Below are positions 16,001-24,721 of a stretch of DNA of 36,292 nt, in pieces. The first letter of the stretch is position 1. Each line of letters starts with the position of its first letter. A program made the translations under genes and the position numbers. This DNA is from Anaerolineae bacterium (GTDB taxonomy: Bacteria; Chloroflexota; Anaerolineae; Aggregatilineales; JAFGMM01). The notes under the pieces are model-generated. The model saw only the letters and a list, made by a program, of their open reading frames with translations. It had not been told where the DNA came from and ran no database searches. The DNA lies in NCBI GenBank assembly GCA_016927535.1, contig JAFGMM010000071.1:1-36292 (forward strand). Direction: 5' to 3'.

Positions 16001-17110
16001 ATGCTCGACGCGAACTTTTTTACTGCGCTGCTTTCGCTCAGCCTGGTCAAGGCAACCCCGCTGGTGCTCGGCGCGATGTCGGGCATCCTGTGCGAGCGCT
16101 CCGGCATCATCAACATCGGCATCGAGGGGATGATGCTCATGTCGGCTTTCGCCGGCTTCTTGGGGGCCGTATTCAGCGACAGCCTGTGGGTGGGCGTGTT
16201 GGTGGGCGTACTCACCGGCGCGGTGATGGGCGCTTTCCTGGCGCTGCTGTCGATTCGCTACAAAGTCGATCAGATTATCGGCGGCACGGTGATTAATCTG
16301 CTGGCGGTGGGGATCACATCGTATTTTGCGGTAATTATCATCGACAACCAAAGTCTTTCCGGCATCGGTGTGCTGCCCATTATTCAGATTCCGCTCCTGG
16401 CCGATATCCCGGTCATCGGCCCGATTCTCTTCCGCAACCAGCCCATTACTTTTATGATGCTTATCCTGGTGTTCGTGCTGCATGTGGCGCTGTTCTATAC
16501 GCCGTGGGGGCTGCGCACCCGCGCGGTCGGCGAGCACCCGCGCGCCGCCGATACGGTGGGCATCCGCGTTAACCGGATGCGCTACCTCGACACCACGCTG
16601 GGCGGGATGATGGCCGGGCTGGCCGGCGCGTTCATTACCCTGGAATCGGTCGGCAGCTTCGAGTCGGGGGTGATGACCAACGGGCGCGGCTTCATCGCGC
16701 TGGCGGTGATGGTCTCCGGCAATTGGCGGCCCATCAACGCGCTGATTATCGCGTATATCTTCGGCGTATCGGATGCGCTGGGTGTGCGCCTGCAACTGGG
16801 CGACGTGAACCAGCTTGCGACCCTGCTGATCGTCGCCGGGCTGGGGATGTTGATCGGCGGCGCGCTTTGGGCGCTGACCAAGTATCTGGGCCGGCGGGAC
16901 GAGAACAAAGTACCTGTGACACAGATCGCCCTAGCGGTGGCCGGTTTGGTGATGGTCCTGGCGCCGGCGATTGTCGAGATTCCGGAAACTAACATTCCCT
17001 TCCAGTTTTTGGGCCTGCCTCCTTACATCCTGACCATTATCATTGTGGCCGGTCTGGTCGGCAATGTGCGCCCACCGGCGGCTGAGGGCAAGGTTTACGA
17101 GAAGCAGTAG
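16001..17110 (+). CDS. BMP-type nucleoside ABC transporter permease (YufQ/NupQ type)
   Basis: A 369-residue inner-membrane protein. Signature blocks are LVLGAMSGILCERSGIINIGIEGMMLMSAF near residue 25-55 and GEHPRAADTVGIRVNRMRYL, followed by GGMMAGLAGAFITLESVGSF. These are typical of the smaller permease of this family (usual length about 310). The extra C-terminal 50 residues add one or two further hydrophobic helices (ALAVAGLVMVLAPAIVEIP, then PYILTIIIVAGLVG). The start ATG follows GGGGAGGG and lies 2 bp after the preceding permease stop. Confidence 0.93.
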   Translation: MLDANFFTALLSLSLVKATPLVLGAMSGILCERSGIINIGIEGMMLMSAFAGFLGAVFSDSLWVGVLVGVLTGAVMGAFLALLSIRYKVDQIIGGTVINLLAVGITSYFAVIIIDNQSLSGIGVLPIIQIPLLADIPVIGPILFRNQPITFMMLILVFVLHVALFYTPWGLRTRAVGEHPRAADTVGIRVNRMRYLDTTLGGMMAGLAGAFITLESVGSFESGVMTNGRGFIALAVMVSGNWRPINALIIAYIFGVSDALGVRLQLGDVNQLATLLIVAGLGMLIGGALWALTKYLGRRDENKVPVTQIALAVAGLVMVLAPAIVEIPETNIPFQFLGLPPYILTIIIVAGLVGNVRPPAAEGKVYEKQ

Positions 17111-17111
17111 A

Positions 17112-17190
17112 ATAGCGGTTGGCGGTTAGCGATTAGCAGTTGGCGAGATAGAAAGCTAACCGCTAACAGCCAAAAGCTAATCGCTAACTG
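17112..17190. repeat. Degenerate GTTAGC repeat with 13-bp inverted arms
   Basis: GTTAGCGATTAGC (17125-17137) and GCTAATCGCTAAC (17176-17188) are perfect inverted copies. The flanking and inner bases repeat the same words, so several alternative hairpins are possible. The element fills the gap between the second permease and the ATPase gene and ends 10 bp before the ATPase ribosome site (AGGAG, 17201-17205). A related run lies at 201-230. Confidence 0.7.
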
Positions 17191-17212
17191 CTGCCAAGCC
17201 AGGAGCTTGAAC

Positions 17213-18742
17213 ATGGATGAACCGGTATTACGTGTGAGAGGAATCACCAAACGTTTCCCCGGCGTTTTGGCGAACGACCATATCGACCTGGAACTGCGCC
17301 GGGGCGAAGTGCTGGCGATGCTCGGCGAGAACGGCGCGGGTAAGTCTACGTTGATGAATATCATCTACGGGCTTTATACGCAGGACGAAGGCGAGATTTA
17401 CATCAACGGCCGGCAGGTCGAGATCCGAAACCCGGAAGATGCGATCCGGTGCGGCATCGGCATGGTCCACCAGCACTTTATGCTGGTGCCGGTGCTCACG
17501 GTGGCCGAAAATCTCATGCTCGGCATGGAGCACGTGCGCGGGTATTTCTTCCTGGACAAGGAGCGCACCATCCGCGAGATCGAAGCGCTCTCCAAGCAAT
17601 ACGGCTTGGAGGTTGATCCGCGCGCGACCGTCGAAGACCTGCCGGTCGGGGCGCAGCAGCGCGCCGAGATCATCAAAGTGCTGTATCGCGGCGCCGAGAT
17701 TTTGATCCTGGACGAACCGACTGCCGTGCTCACGCCGCAGGAGGCTGACGATCTGTTTATGGTCGTCCGGTCGCTCACCGAGCAAGGCAAGTCCATTATC
17801 TTTATTACGCACAAGCTGCGCGAAGTGATGGAAATCGCCGACCGCATTGTGGTGCTGCGCGGCGGCAAACTGGTAGGTACGACGACGCCCGCCGAGACCA
17901 GCCGGGCCGAGTTGGCAAACATGATGGTCGGGCGCGAGGTGCTGCTGCAAGTCGAGAAGGAGCCGGCGGCGCCCGGCGAGATGGTGCTGGCGGTGCGCGA
18001 TTTGCGCGTCCTCGACGACCGCGAGCACCCGGCGGTCAACGGCGTCACGCTGGAGGTGCGCGCCGGTGAAGTGTTGGGCGTGGCAGGCGTGCAGGGCAAC
18101 GGTCAGCGCGAGTTGGTCGAAGCACTTACCGGGCTGCGCAAGGTTACCGGCGGGCAGGTGCAGCTTTTGGGACACGATACGACCCACGCTGCCCCGCGCC
18201 AAGTGATCGAAATCGGCACCGCGCACGTGCCCGAAGACCGGCACAAACACGGCCTGGTGCTCGCCTACCCGGTTGAAGACGACCTGGTGCTGTGTACCTA
18301 CTACCTGCCGCCTTTTACCCGGAGCTTCAATTTGCAGCCCTATGCCATCGAAACCAACGCGGTCAATCTGGTCGATGCGTTCGACATTCGTACCCCCACC
18401 GTCGCGACCCCGGCTTCGTCGCTCTCCGGCGGCAACCAGCAAAAGGTGATCGTCGCGCGTGAGTTCAGCCGCAACGTGAAGCTGCTTATCGCGGCGCAGC
18501 CCACGCGCGGCATCGACGTTGGCTCGATTGAATTTATCCACAAGAACATCATCGCCCAGCGCGACGCCGGCGTGGCGGTGCTCCTGGTCTCGGCGGAACT
18601 GGACGAGATCATGGCGCTGTCGGACCGCATCGCAGTCATCTACAAGGGCGAGATCATCGACACGGTTCCGGCGGAGACCGCGACCCGCGAGCAGTTGGGG
18701 TTGCTGATGGCAGGTGTGCACGAAGCCGAGGCGGGAGATTAG
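17213..18742 (+). CDS. BMP-type nucleoside ABC transporter ATPase (two ATPase domains)
   Basis: A 509-residue cytoplasmic ATPase with two nucleotide-binding halves, the length of YufO/NupO and RbsA-like proteins. Domain 1 has Walker A GENGAGKST, signature-region LPVGAQQRAEIIKVL and Walker B ILILDEPTAVLTP. Domain 2 has a degenerate Walker A (GVQGNGQRE), a good signature LSGGNQQK and a Walker B ending in LLIAAQPTRGID, where the catalytic Asp-Glu pair is replaced by Ala-Gln. That asymmetry is usual in this family. The ATG at 17213 is chosen for AGGAG 7 bp upstream; a TTG at 17207 is possible. Confidence 0.95.
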   Translation: MDEPVLRVRGITKRFPGVLANDHIDLELRRGEVLAMLGENGAGKSTLMNIIYGLYTQDEGEIYINGRQVEIRNPEDAIRCGIGMVHQHFMLVPVLTVAENLMLGMEHVRGYFFLDKERTIREIEALSKQYGLEVDPRATVEDLPVGAQQRAEIIKVLYRGAEILILDEPTAVLTPQEADDLFMVVRSLTEQGKSIIFITHKLREVMEIADRIVVLRGGKLVGTTTPAETSRAELANMMVGREVLLQVEKEPAAPGEMVLAVRDLRVLDDREHPAVNGVTLEVRAGEVLGVAGVQGNGQRELVEALTGLRKVTGGQVQLLGHDTTHAAPRQVIEIGTAHVPEDRHKHGLVLAYPVEDDLVLCTYYLPPFTRSFNLQPYAIETNAVNLVDAFDIRTPTVATPASSLSGGNQQKVIVAREFSRNVKLLIAAQPTRGIDVGSIEFIHKNIIAQRDAGVAVLLVSAELDEIMALSDRIAVIYKGEIIDTVPAETATREQLGLLMAGVHEAEAGD

Positions 18743-18824
18743 CGTTCCCTTAAAGGAGGGTCGAGCATAACGGTTTTCACACCGATATCGTGTACCATAA
18801 CTGTGCAGTGGAGGAAAAACGAAC

Positions 18825-19385
18825 ATGAGTGTCAAAGAAGTGCTTCAAGAAACCGAATCGCGCATGAAAGGAGCGATATCTGCCCTGGAAGATGACCTGG
18901 CGACGATCCGCACCGGTCGGGCGACCCCGGCGCTGGTCGAACGGGTGAGCGTGGATTATTACGGCACGCCGACCCCTCTGAACCAGTTAGCGACCATCAA
19001 CGCACCGGAGCCGCAGTTGCTCACCATCCGCCCGTTCGACCCGGCTTCGATCAAGACGATTGAGAAGGGCATCCTGGCGGCCAACCTGGGCTTTACGCCG
19101 ACCAACGACGGGAAGTTGATCCGCATCACGGTGCCCCCGCTGACCGAGGAGCGCCGCCGGGAGATGGTCAAACTGGTCAGCCAGCGGCTTGAGGAGGCTA
19201 AAGTGGCGGCGCGCAATGTCCGGCGCGATGGCCTGGAACTGCTGCGCGACCTGGAGAAGGAAAAAGAAATCAGCGAGGATGAATTCCACGCCGCCAAAGA
19301 CGATCTGCAGAAGCTCACCGACAAGTACATTGAGCAGATCGATGCGGTAGGTGAGCGCAAAGAGAAAGAAATTTTGGAGGTCTAA
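18825..19385 (+). CDS. frr: Ribosome recycling factor
   Basis: Releases ribosomes from mRNA after termination, with EF-G. It has 186 residues, exactly the family size. Motifs: [23 protein letters not shown] (near 24-46), [46 protein letters not shown] and the C-terminal helix [15 protein letters not shown]. The ATG follows GGAGG. It starts a block frr-uppS-cdsA; the usual upstream partner pyrH is missing, where the nucleoside transporter lies instead. Confidence 0.98.
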   Translation: MSVKEVLQETESRMKGAISALEDDLATIRTGRATPALVERVSVDYYGTPTPLNQLATINAPEPQLLTIRPFDPASIKTIEKGILAANLGFTPTNDGKLIRITVPPLTEERRREMVKLVSQRLEEAKVAARNVRRDGLELLRDLEKEKEISEDEFHAAKDDLQKLTDKYIEQIDAVGERKEKEILEV

Positions 19386-20109
19386 ACTGGACAATAAACG
19401 GCTGCCGGACCGCGTGCCCGAACACCTCGCCATCATCATGGACGGCAACGGGCGCTGGGCGCGGGCGCGCGGTCTGCCACGTATTGCCGGTCACCGGGCC
19501 GGCACCGAAAACCTGCGCCGCATCTTGACCGCCTGCACCGAGTTCGGGATCAAGGTGCTCACGCTCTACGCTTTCTCGACCGAGAACTGGGGGCGCTCCC
19601 CTACCGAAGTGCGGGGCCTGATGAACATCCTAGAGTCGGTCATCGACCGCGAACTGGACGAACTGCACGCAAACGGCGTCCAGATCCGTCACGTGGGCCG
19701 GATCGAGGACCTTGATCCCCGGCTGCGCCAGAAGGTCGAGCAGGCGGTGGCGCGCACGCGCGGCAACGACCGGTTGATCCTCAACGTCGCGCTCAGCTAC
19801 GGCGGGCGCGACGAGATCGTCAACGCGGTGCGGCGCATTGTGGCCGACGGCATCCCGCCGGAGCGCATCGACGAAGTGCTGATCGGCTACTATATGTACA
19901 CGGCGGGTCTGCCCGACCCCGACCTTGTGGTGCGCACGAGCGGCGAAATGCGCATCAGCAACTTTTTGATCTGGCAGGCAGCGTATTCGGAGTTTTATTT
20001 CACCCCGGCCTACTGGCCCGACTTCGACGAAGAAGAGCTTCGTAAAGCGCTGTTCCACTATGCCCAACGCGAACGGCGTTTTGGCTTGGTCGTCCAACCC
20101 TCCGCGTAA
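19351..20109 (+). CDS. uppS: Isoprenyl (undecaprenyl) diphosphate synthase
   Basis: Cis-prenyltransferase that makes the lipid carrier for cell-wall synthesis. Motifs: [20 protein letters not shown] with catalytic Asp31, [38 protein letters not shown] and [17 protein letters not shown]. These are the conserved regions of the family (about 250 residues). The start is uncertain. The open frame begins at a GTG inside frr with a poor ribosome site. A clear GGAGG (19376-19380) lies 6 bp before an in-frame CTG at 19387, which would give 240 residues. The product is otherwise standard. Confidence 0.96.
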   Translation: MSAKRKKFWRSKLDNKRLPDRVPEHLAIIMDGNGRWARARGLPRIAGHRAGTENLRRILTACTEFGIKVLTLYAFSTENWGRSPTEVRGLMNILESVIDRELDELHANGVQIRHVGRIEDLDPRLRQKVEQAVARTRGNDRLILNVALSYGGRDEIVNAVRRIVADGIPPERIDEVLIGYYMYTAGLPDPDLVVRTSGEMRISNFLIWQAAYSEFYFTPAYWPDFDEEELRKALFHYAQRERRFGLVVQPSA

Positions 20110-20115
20110 CCCATC

Positions 20116-20925
20116 GTGATGTGGCAGCGTGCACGAACCGCGTTTATTCTTCTTGCGATTTTCCTCGTGGCGGGCGTTGCTGGCGGCACGTGGTACTGGG
20201 CCGCCTGTCTGGTCGTGCTGAGCCTGGCCGGTTGGGAGTGGGCGCGCCTGTTTGGGCAGCGCGGCCTGACCGGTTCGCTGGGCGGCGTTCTGGGCTTGAT
20301 CTGGGTCATGCTGCTGGATGTGCAGTGGCCCGACCTTCAACTGCTGCGACCGGGCATCGCCATCGTCTTGATCGTTGCGATGGTGCAGATGGCGATCCGC
20401 ACCGGCAAAGGTCTCCCGGAGCCGGCGACGAGCTTTAGCGTCAAGCTGGCCGGCGGGCTGTACCTGGGCTGGATGGGGATGCACCTGCCCATGCTGCGGA
20501 TGCTGCCGGACGGTTTGTCCTGGACCTTCGTGACGCTGGGATCGGTGGTGGTCGCCGACACCACCGCGTACTTCATCGGCCGGCAAATCGGCAAGCACAA
20601 GATCGCGCCGCGCATCAGTCCCGGCAAAAGCTGGGAGGGCTACCTTGCCGGCATCATCGGGGCGATGGCGGCCGGCGGAATATTCAGCGCGCTGTTGATC
20701 GGCGCGCGGCAAAGCCCTGTACACGGCATGCTCATCGGGCTGCTGTGCGGTGTATTATGTTTGTTCGGCGACCTGGGCATCTCAGGGTTTAAGCGGCAGA
20801 TGGGCGTCAAGGATAGCAGCGGGTTGCTGCCGGGGCACGGCGGCATTCTCGACCGCCTCGATACGGTGTTGGTGGGCGCAGTGATCGGGTTCTATTACGT
20901 GCAGTGGTTGGTGGGTTGGCTGTAA
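20116..20925 (+). CDS. cdsA: Phosphatidate cytidylyltransferase
   Basis: Integral membrane enzyme that makes CDP-diacylglycerol from phosphatidate and CTP. It has 269 residues and about eight hydrophobic helices. The family signature is near the C-terminus: GDLGISGFKRQMGVKDSSG, then LLPGHGGILDRLDTVL, with the metal-binding Asp residues. VVVADTTAYFIGRQIGKHK and ISPGKSWEG are also typical. It starts at GTG 20116 or the next codon ATG, 6 bp after uppS. The uppS-cdsA pair is a common bacterial arrangement. Confidence 0.96.
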   Translation: MMWQRARTAFILLAIFLVAGVAGGTWYWAACLVVLSLAGWEWARLFGQRGLTGSLGGVLGLIWVMLLDVQWPDLQLLRPGIAIVLIVAMVQMAIRTGKGLPEPATSFSVKLAGGLYLGWMGMHLPMLRMLPDGLSWTFVTLGSVVVADTTAYFIGRQIGKHKIAPRISPGKSWEGYLAGIIGAMAAGGIFSALLIGARQSPVHGMLIGLLCGVLCLFGDLGISGFKRQMGVKDSSGLLPGHGGILDRLDTVLVGAVIGFYYVQWLVGWL

Positions 20926-21011
20926 CCAACTCTGATCGCCAGAGATTTGACCCGCGCTGTATTTATTTTCGCTGCGCCTGCAACATGATGGCATGGTTTT
21001 GCGTATATGTG

Positions 21012-21038
21012 GTTGAGTTCAATAACATTTAATTCAAC
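21012..21038. repeat. Inverted repeat before the methyltransferase gene
   Basis: GTTGAGTT (21012-21019) and AATTCAAC (21031-21038) pair with one mismatch. They lie in the AT-rich leader about 25 bp before the start codon. It could be an operator or a leader hairpin; nothing else supports either. Confidence 0.3.
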
Positions 21039-21062
21039 AGGTGCCGAAGGAGAAAATTCTGA

Positions 21063-21608
21063 ATGCACAAAGAACAAACTATACGCCCCATGCCTCGCCT
21101 GTTTTTCGACATGATGAGTCTGAGTTTCCGCATCCGAGACCTGCTCAAAAATCCGCACAAGGTACTAACGCCGGTCGGTCTGCGACCGGGAATGACCGTG
21201 GTGGATTACGGCTGCGGGCCGGGCAGCTACACGATTGCCGCCGCGCAGATTATAGGAGCATCCGGCAAGATTTACGGCGTGGATGTTCACCCACAGGCCA
21301 TCAAGAGCGTACAGCGCAAGGCGCGCGCCCAGGGCATGAAGCACGTCGAAGCGCTACTGGCGGACGGCTACGACAGCGGCGTTCCGGCAAACGGCGCCGA
21401 CTGCGTGTTGCTGATGGATATCATCCATATGGTCTCCGACCCCAATGCACTGCTGGCAGAAGTGCGCCGCATTCTCAAGCCGGATGGCTTCGTTTACGTG
21501 CAAGTGCATCACATAGCGCCGGAGCAGGCAAAGACTATGCTTCAAAAGGGCCAATTTTCGATCAGCAAACACGACGGCATGGATATCTGGGCGTCCTCCA
21601 AGACGTGA
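21063..21608 (+). CDS. Class I SAM-dependent methyltransferase
   Basis: A 181-residue cytoplasmic enzyme. Motif I is VVDYGCGPGSYTIAAA (residues 46-61). The acidic end of strand 2 follows as IYGVDVHPQAI, then NGADCVLLMDIIHMVSDP (motif II region) and EVRRILKPDGFVYVQVHH. This is the UbiE/Methyltransf_11 type. The substrate is unknown. AAGGAG precedes the ATG. It stands alone on the plus strand and converges on the aldolase gene with a 14-bp gap and no clear terminator. Confidence 0.85.
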   Translation: MHKEQTIRPMPRLFFDMMSLSFRIRDLLKNPHKVLTPVGLRPGMTVVDYGCGPGSYTIAAAQIIGASGKIYGVDVHPQAIKSVQRKARAQGMKHVEALLADGYDSGVPANGADCVLLMDIIHMVSDPNALLAEVRRILKPDGFVYVQVHHIAPEQAKTMLQKGQFSISKHDGMDIWASSKT

Positions 21609-21622
21609 CATCTGCGCGCGTC

Positions 21623-22690
21623 TCAGTTCATCCATGCCTCCAGGTTCTCGCGCACAAACGCATCGTCGTTCAAGTGCGGATACGCGCGGTACACCCGGTC
21701 GATTTCGCCCGTCTGGCCGGGGGATAGCCTTTCCTCCGGGTTAAGACACAGGACATTCGCAAGCAATCCCTGGCGGCGCAGCACCTCGTGAACGCCCGCG
21801 ATGGCCCCTGCAAAATGGTTTGCGGCGTCGAAAAACGCCGCGTTGCTATCCGTGACCTGGGCGGCCAGTGTGAGCAAATCCGCCGGGATGCCGCCCTTGC
21901 CCCAGGTCGCTTTGCAGCGCTCCAGCAGTTCGACCGCGCGCCGGGTCCAGCACGCCCAATGTCCGAGCAGCCCGCCGACGATGCGCAGCCGGACCGCGCC
22001 GTGGGCGGTCGCAATCTCGTATTCGGTCAACAGGTCGATGACGATGTTGTCATCGTTGCCGGTATAGAGCGCAATCTCGCCCGCCCGCCCGGCCTCAGCC
22101 ACGGCGCGCACGACATCCAGCGTTTGGTAGCGGTTGAACGGGGCGATTTTGATCGCTACGACGTTCGGGATTTCGACGAAGCGCCGCCAAAAAGCCGCCG
22201 ACAGCAGCCGGCCGCCGGCGGCCGGCTGGAGATAAAACCCCATCAGCGGAATCGCTTGCGCCACCACCCGGCAGTGATCGATCAACGTGTCGTCATCCGC
22301 GCCCTGGAAGGCAGCCAGCGACAGCAGCCCGGCATGATAGCCGCACCCGGCGGCGAAGCGCGCCTCGGCGAGCGCCTGCGGCGTGCGCCCGATGATCCCT
22401 GCGATGCGCACGGTTTGCCGCCCGGTCGCCGCGTCGCACGCCGCGATGGTGTCGGCGGCCAGCTTCAACACCGGCTCATACAGCCAGTGCTCCGGCCGGC
22501 GAATCTCGAATTGGGTCGTGTGCACCCCCACCGCGATACCGCCGGCGCCGGCGGCGTGATAGTAACGGGTCAGGGCGCGCTGCCGGCGCGCATCGAAGGC
22601 GCGCTCACCGGTCAGCGCCAGGGGATGGGCCGGGATGACCAGGCCGGCACGAAGCATCTGTATGACGGAATCAGGGGGCATCGGAAACAT
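21623..22690 (-). CDS. DHDPS/NAL-family aldolase
   Basis: A 355-residue TIM-barrel protein of the dihydrodipicolinate synthase/N-acetylneuraminate lyase family. VVAIKIAPFNRYQ carries the expected Schiff-base Lys181. MGFYLQPAAGG carries the partner Tyr153. ALYTGNDDNIVIDLL is the next conserved block. It is longer than the usual 290-310 because of an extended C-terminus. The family cleaves or dehydrates 2-keto acids from sugars. As last gene of the right catabolic operon it could release pyruvate or a similar keto acid. Its ATG touches the stop of the gene before it. Confidence 0.8.
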   Translation of the reverse strand: MFPMPPDSVIQMLRAGLVIPAHPLALTGERAFDARRQRALTRYYHAAGAGGIAVGVHTTQFEIRRPEHWLYEPVLKLAADTIAACDAATGRQTVRIAGIIGRTPQALAEARFAAGCGYHAGLLSLAAFQGADDDTLIDHCRVVAQAIPLMGFYLQPAAGGRLLSAAFWRRFVEIPNVVAIKIAPFNRYQTLDVVRAVAEAGRAGEIALYTGNDDNIVIDLLTEYEIATAHGAVRLRIVGGLLGHWACWTRRAVELLERCKATWGKGGIPADLLTLAAQVTDSNAAFFDAANHFAGAIAGVHEVLRRQGLLANVLCLNPEERLSPGQTGEIDRVYRAYPHLNDDAFVRENLEAWMN

Positions 22691-23737
22691 CTAATACGCT
22701 CCATCGCGCGTCTCGAAGTGCGTCGGCTTGTCCAGCGAGCGCCCGGCGGCGGCGACCCAGTGGGCAGTCCAGCGTATGACCGCCTCGATCGGCGTCGGCG
22801 GCTCGCCCAGGCTGGCGCGCATCTGCGTCGTGTCGCTCAAGAATGCCGTGTCGGTTTCGACGCCGGTAAATGCCACGTCGCGCCCCATCAGCGCGCCGAA
22901 GCGCTGCGCAAGCTCCCGGACGGATAACCATTGCAGGCCGGTCAGGTTGACCGCCAGCGGTGGGGCGGCGGCCAGCGCAAGCGCGCGGATAATCATCTCG
23001 TTCGCGTCGCCTTGCCAGATGCAGTTGAGATAGCCGGTTGCGAGGTCTATCGGCTGCCCGTTGAACACGCACTGCGCGATATCGAACAGGACGCCGTAGC
23101 GCAGGTCGAGCGCATAGCTCAGGCGAATCAGCGCGACCGGCGTCCCGTTCTGCTGCGAATAATATTCAAAGATACGCTCACGCGCGACGCAGCTGTTCGC
23201 ATATTCGCCCGGCGGCACCAGCGGGTCGGTCTCGCGCGAGCCGCCGCCCCGCACCGAGGTCATCGGGTAGACGTTGCCGCTTGAGAGCGCGACGATCTTC
23301 GCCTGTGCGTAGCGCTCGGCTGCAAGCGCCGGCGCGAGCGTATTCGTAGCCCAGGTGTACGCGGGGTTATCGGTCGTGCCGAACTTCAGCCCCACCAGGT
23401 AGATCACGTGATCGGCGTCGGGCAGCCGGGCCACGGCGGAGCGGTCGAGCAGGTCGCTGCTCAGGGTTTGGACCCGGTGCGATTCCAACTGCTGCCGCGC
23501 CCGTGCGTCGGAAAAGCGGCTGACGGCGATGATGTCCAGCGGGCGGCCGGCAGCATCGGCGGCGCGCCGTGCCAGCCTCGCCAGCGTCGGCCCCATCTTG
23601 CCGCCGGCCCCCAGGATGACAAGCGGGCTGCGCACCGACCGGATGAACTCGATGAGCGCCGGGCGCGGGCGCGTCATGATCTCGTCCAGCGCGTCTTCGG
23701 TCTGGATGAGATCGGGCAGTTGCGGACTCATGGACAT
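22691..23737 (-). CDS. NAD(P)-dependent epimerase/dehydratase-like protein (SDR fold)
   Basis: A 348-residue Rossmann protein. The dinucleotide loop GAGGKMG is at residues 43-49, after an N-terminal extension of about 35 residues. IVALSSGNVYP provides the catalytic-region Ser. GEYANSCVARERIFEYY holds Tyr179, but position +4 is Cys183 where the family normally has Lys. Either the enzyme uses another base or it is a non-canonical member. It lies 3 bp after the Gfo/Idh gene stop and directly before the aldolase. A role in sugar oxidation or epimerisation is inferred from the operon. Confidence 0.75.
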   Translation of the reverse strand: MSMSPQLPDLIQTEDALDEIMTRPRPALIEFIRSVRSPLVILGAGGKMGPTLARLARRAADAAGRPLDIIAVSRFSDARARQQLESHRVQTLSSDLLDRSAVARLPDADHVIYLVGLKFGTTDNPAYTWATNTLAPALAAERYAQAKIVALSSGNVYPMTSVRGGGSRETDPLVPPGEYANSCVARERIFEYYSQQNGTPVALIRLSYALDLRYGVLFDIAQCVFNGQPIDLATGYLNCIWQGDANEMIIRALALAAAPPLAVNLTGLQWLSVRELAQRFGALMGRDVAFTGVETDTAFLSDTTQMRASLGEPPTPIEAVIRWTAHWVAAAGRSLDKPTHFETRDGAY

Positions 23738-23740
23738 GGC

Positions 23741-24721
23741 CTAAAGCGCCTGTAGCTGCCGCGTGCGAATCGCCCGGACCGCCGCAAACGTGATGCGCGT
23801 CGCGCGCAGCGCCTCCGGTATGCCGGTCGGCGACGGCGCGCCATCCAGGAAGACCGCCGCCGCCTGATCCAGCATCGCCCGCAGGCCCTTGTCCATCGCC
23901 GGCAAGGTGAAGGTTTCCTGGCCGCCGGGCGAGTAAACCTCCATGCGCTCGAACCCGTAGATGACAATCGTGTGGTTGGCGCAGGTGATTTGCACTTCTT
24001 CTTTGGGGAAAGCGTTGTTGCCTACGCTCGACAGGTATAACACACCCGACGAGCCGTCGGGGAAACCCAGGGTAATCACCGCGCTGTCGGGCGCACCCGT
24101 CGGGCTGGGCGCCGCAAAGTTGCCGCCCTCGGCATAGACGCGCACCGGGTCCTGACCGGCCAAGCGGCACATCATATCCAGCGCGTGACCGCCTTCGCCG
24201 ATGACGCGCCCGCCGCTCAAGCTCTCGTCGATCATCCAGCTTGTCCCGTAGGGATTCCAGTCGGCGATGCGGTGATAGATCAGCATGGGCGCCTGGAGCG
24301 ACGCCAGCAGTGCGCGGGCCTGGAGCGTGAACGGTGCGACGGCGCGATTGTACCCGGCAAGATACTGTACCCCGTGCTCCTGGATCGCCGCCGCGACCGC
24401 CTGGCATTCTTCCTCGTTCAGGCCCATCGGTTTTTCACAGTAGATGTGTTTGCCCGCGCGCGCCGCGCGGATCGTCAAGTCGGCGTGGTTGTGGTGCGGC
24501 GTGGCGATGAACACCACATCGACCGCCGGGTCGGAGATGGCGCGGTCGGCGTCGTCCGTCCAATAGGCGGCGCCGCTGGCCTCGGCGATGCTCTGCGCCG
24601 CGCCGAGGTCGATATCGACCGCAGCGTAGATTTGAAATTGTTCGTGGCCGGTCAGGTTGGCAAGGTGCGTGTGCCGGACAAAACCGCCGCATCCAATGAG
24701 CGCAACTTTCAAAACACTCAT
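23741..24721 (-). CDS. Gfo/Idh/MocA-family oxidoreductase
   Basis: A 326-residue NAD(P)-dependent sugar or cyclitol dehydrogenase-like protein. The N-terminal Rossmann loop is VALIGCGGFVRHTHLANL (residues 6-23). The family signature EKPMGLNEEE has Lys97 in the conserved EKP. The C-terminal half has GGRVIGEGGHALDMMCRLAG, where the His-Asp pair lies in the usual active-site helix. Such enzymes oxidise or reduce one hydroxyl of a sugar. Its ATG overlaps the stop of the amidase gene (ATGA). Confidence 0.9.
   Translation of the reverse strand: MSVLKVALIGCGGFVRHTHLANLTGHEQFQIYAAVDIDLGAAQSIAEASGAAYWTDDADRAISDPAVDVVFIATPHHNHADLTIRAARAGKHIYCEKPMGLNEEECQAVAAAIQEHGVQYLAGYNRAVAPFTLQARALLASLQAPMLIYHRIADWNPYGTSWMIDESLSGGRVIGEGGHALDMMCRLAGQDPVRVYAEGGNFAAPSPTGAPDSAVITLGFPDGSSGVLYLSSVGNNAFPKEEVQITCANHTIVIYGFERMEVYSPGGQETFTLPAMDKGLRAMLDQAAAVFLDGAPSPTGIPEALRATRITFAAVRAIRTRQLQAL

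Noticed and set aside
15701-16795. Minus-strand open frame spanning the junction of the two BMP permeases
   Set aside because: It crosses two real genes in antisense and has a His/Asp/Gln-rich composition typical of shadow frames.
18775-18800. Possible promoter before frr (TTTCAC and ATAACT)
   Set aside because: Both boxes match the consensus poorly, and the spacing of 16 could arise by chance.
17228-18835. 535-residue minus-strand open frame across the BMP ATPase
   Set aside because: The ATPase on the plus strand has all family motifs. The antisense frame is a composition artefact of high GC.
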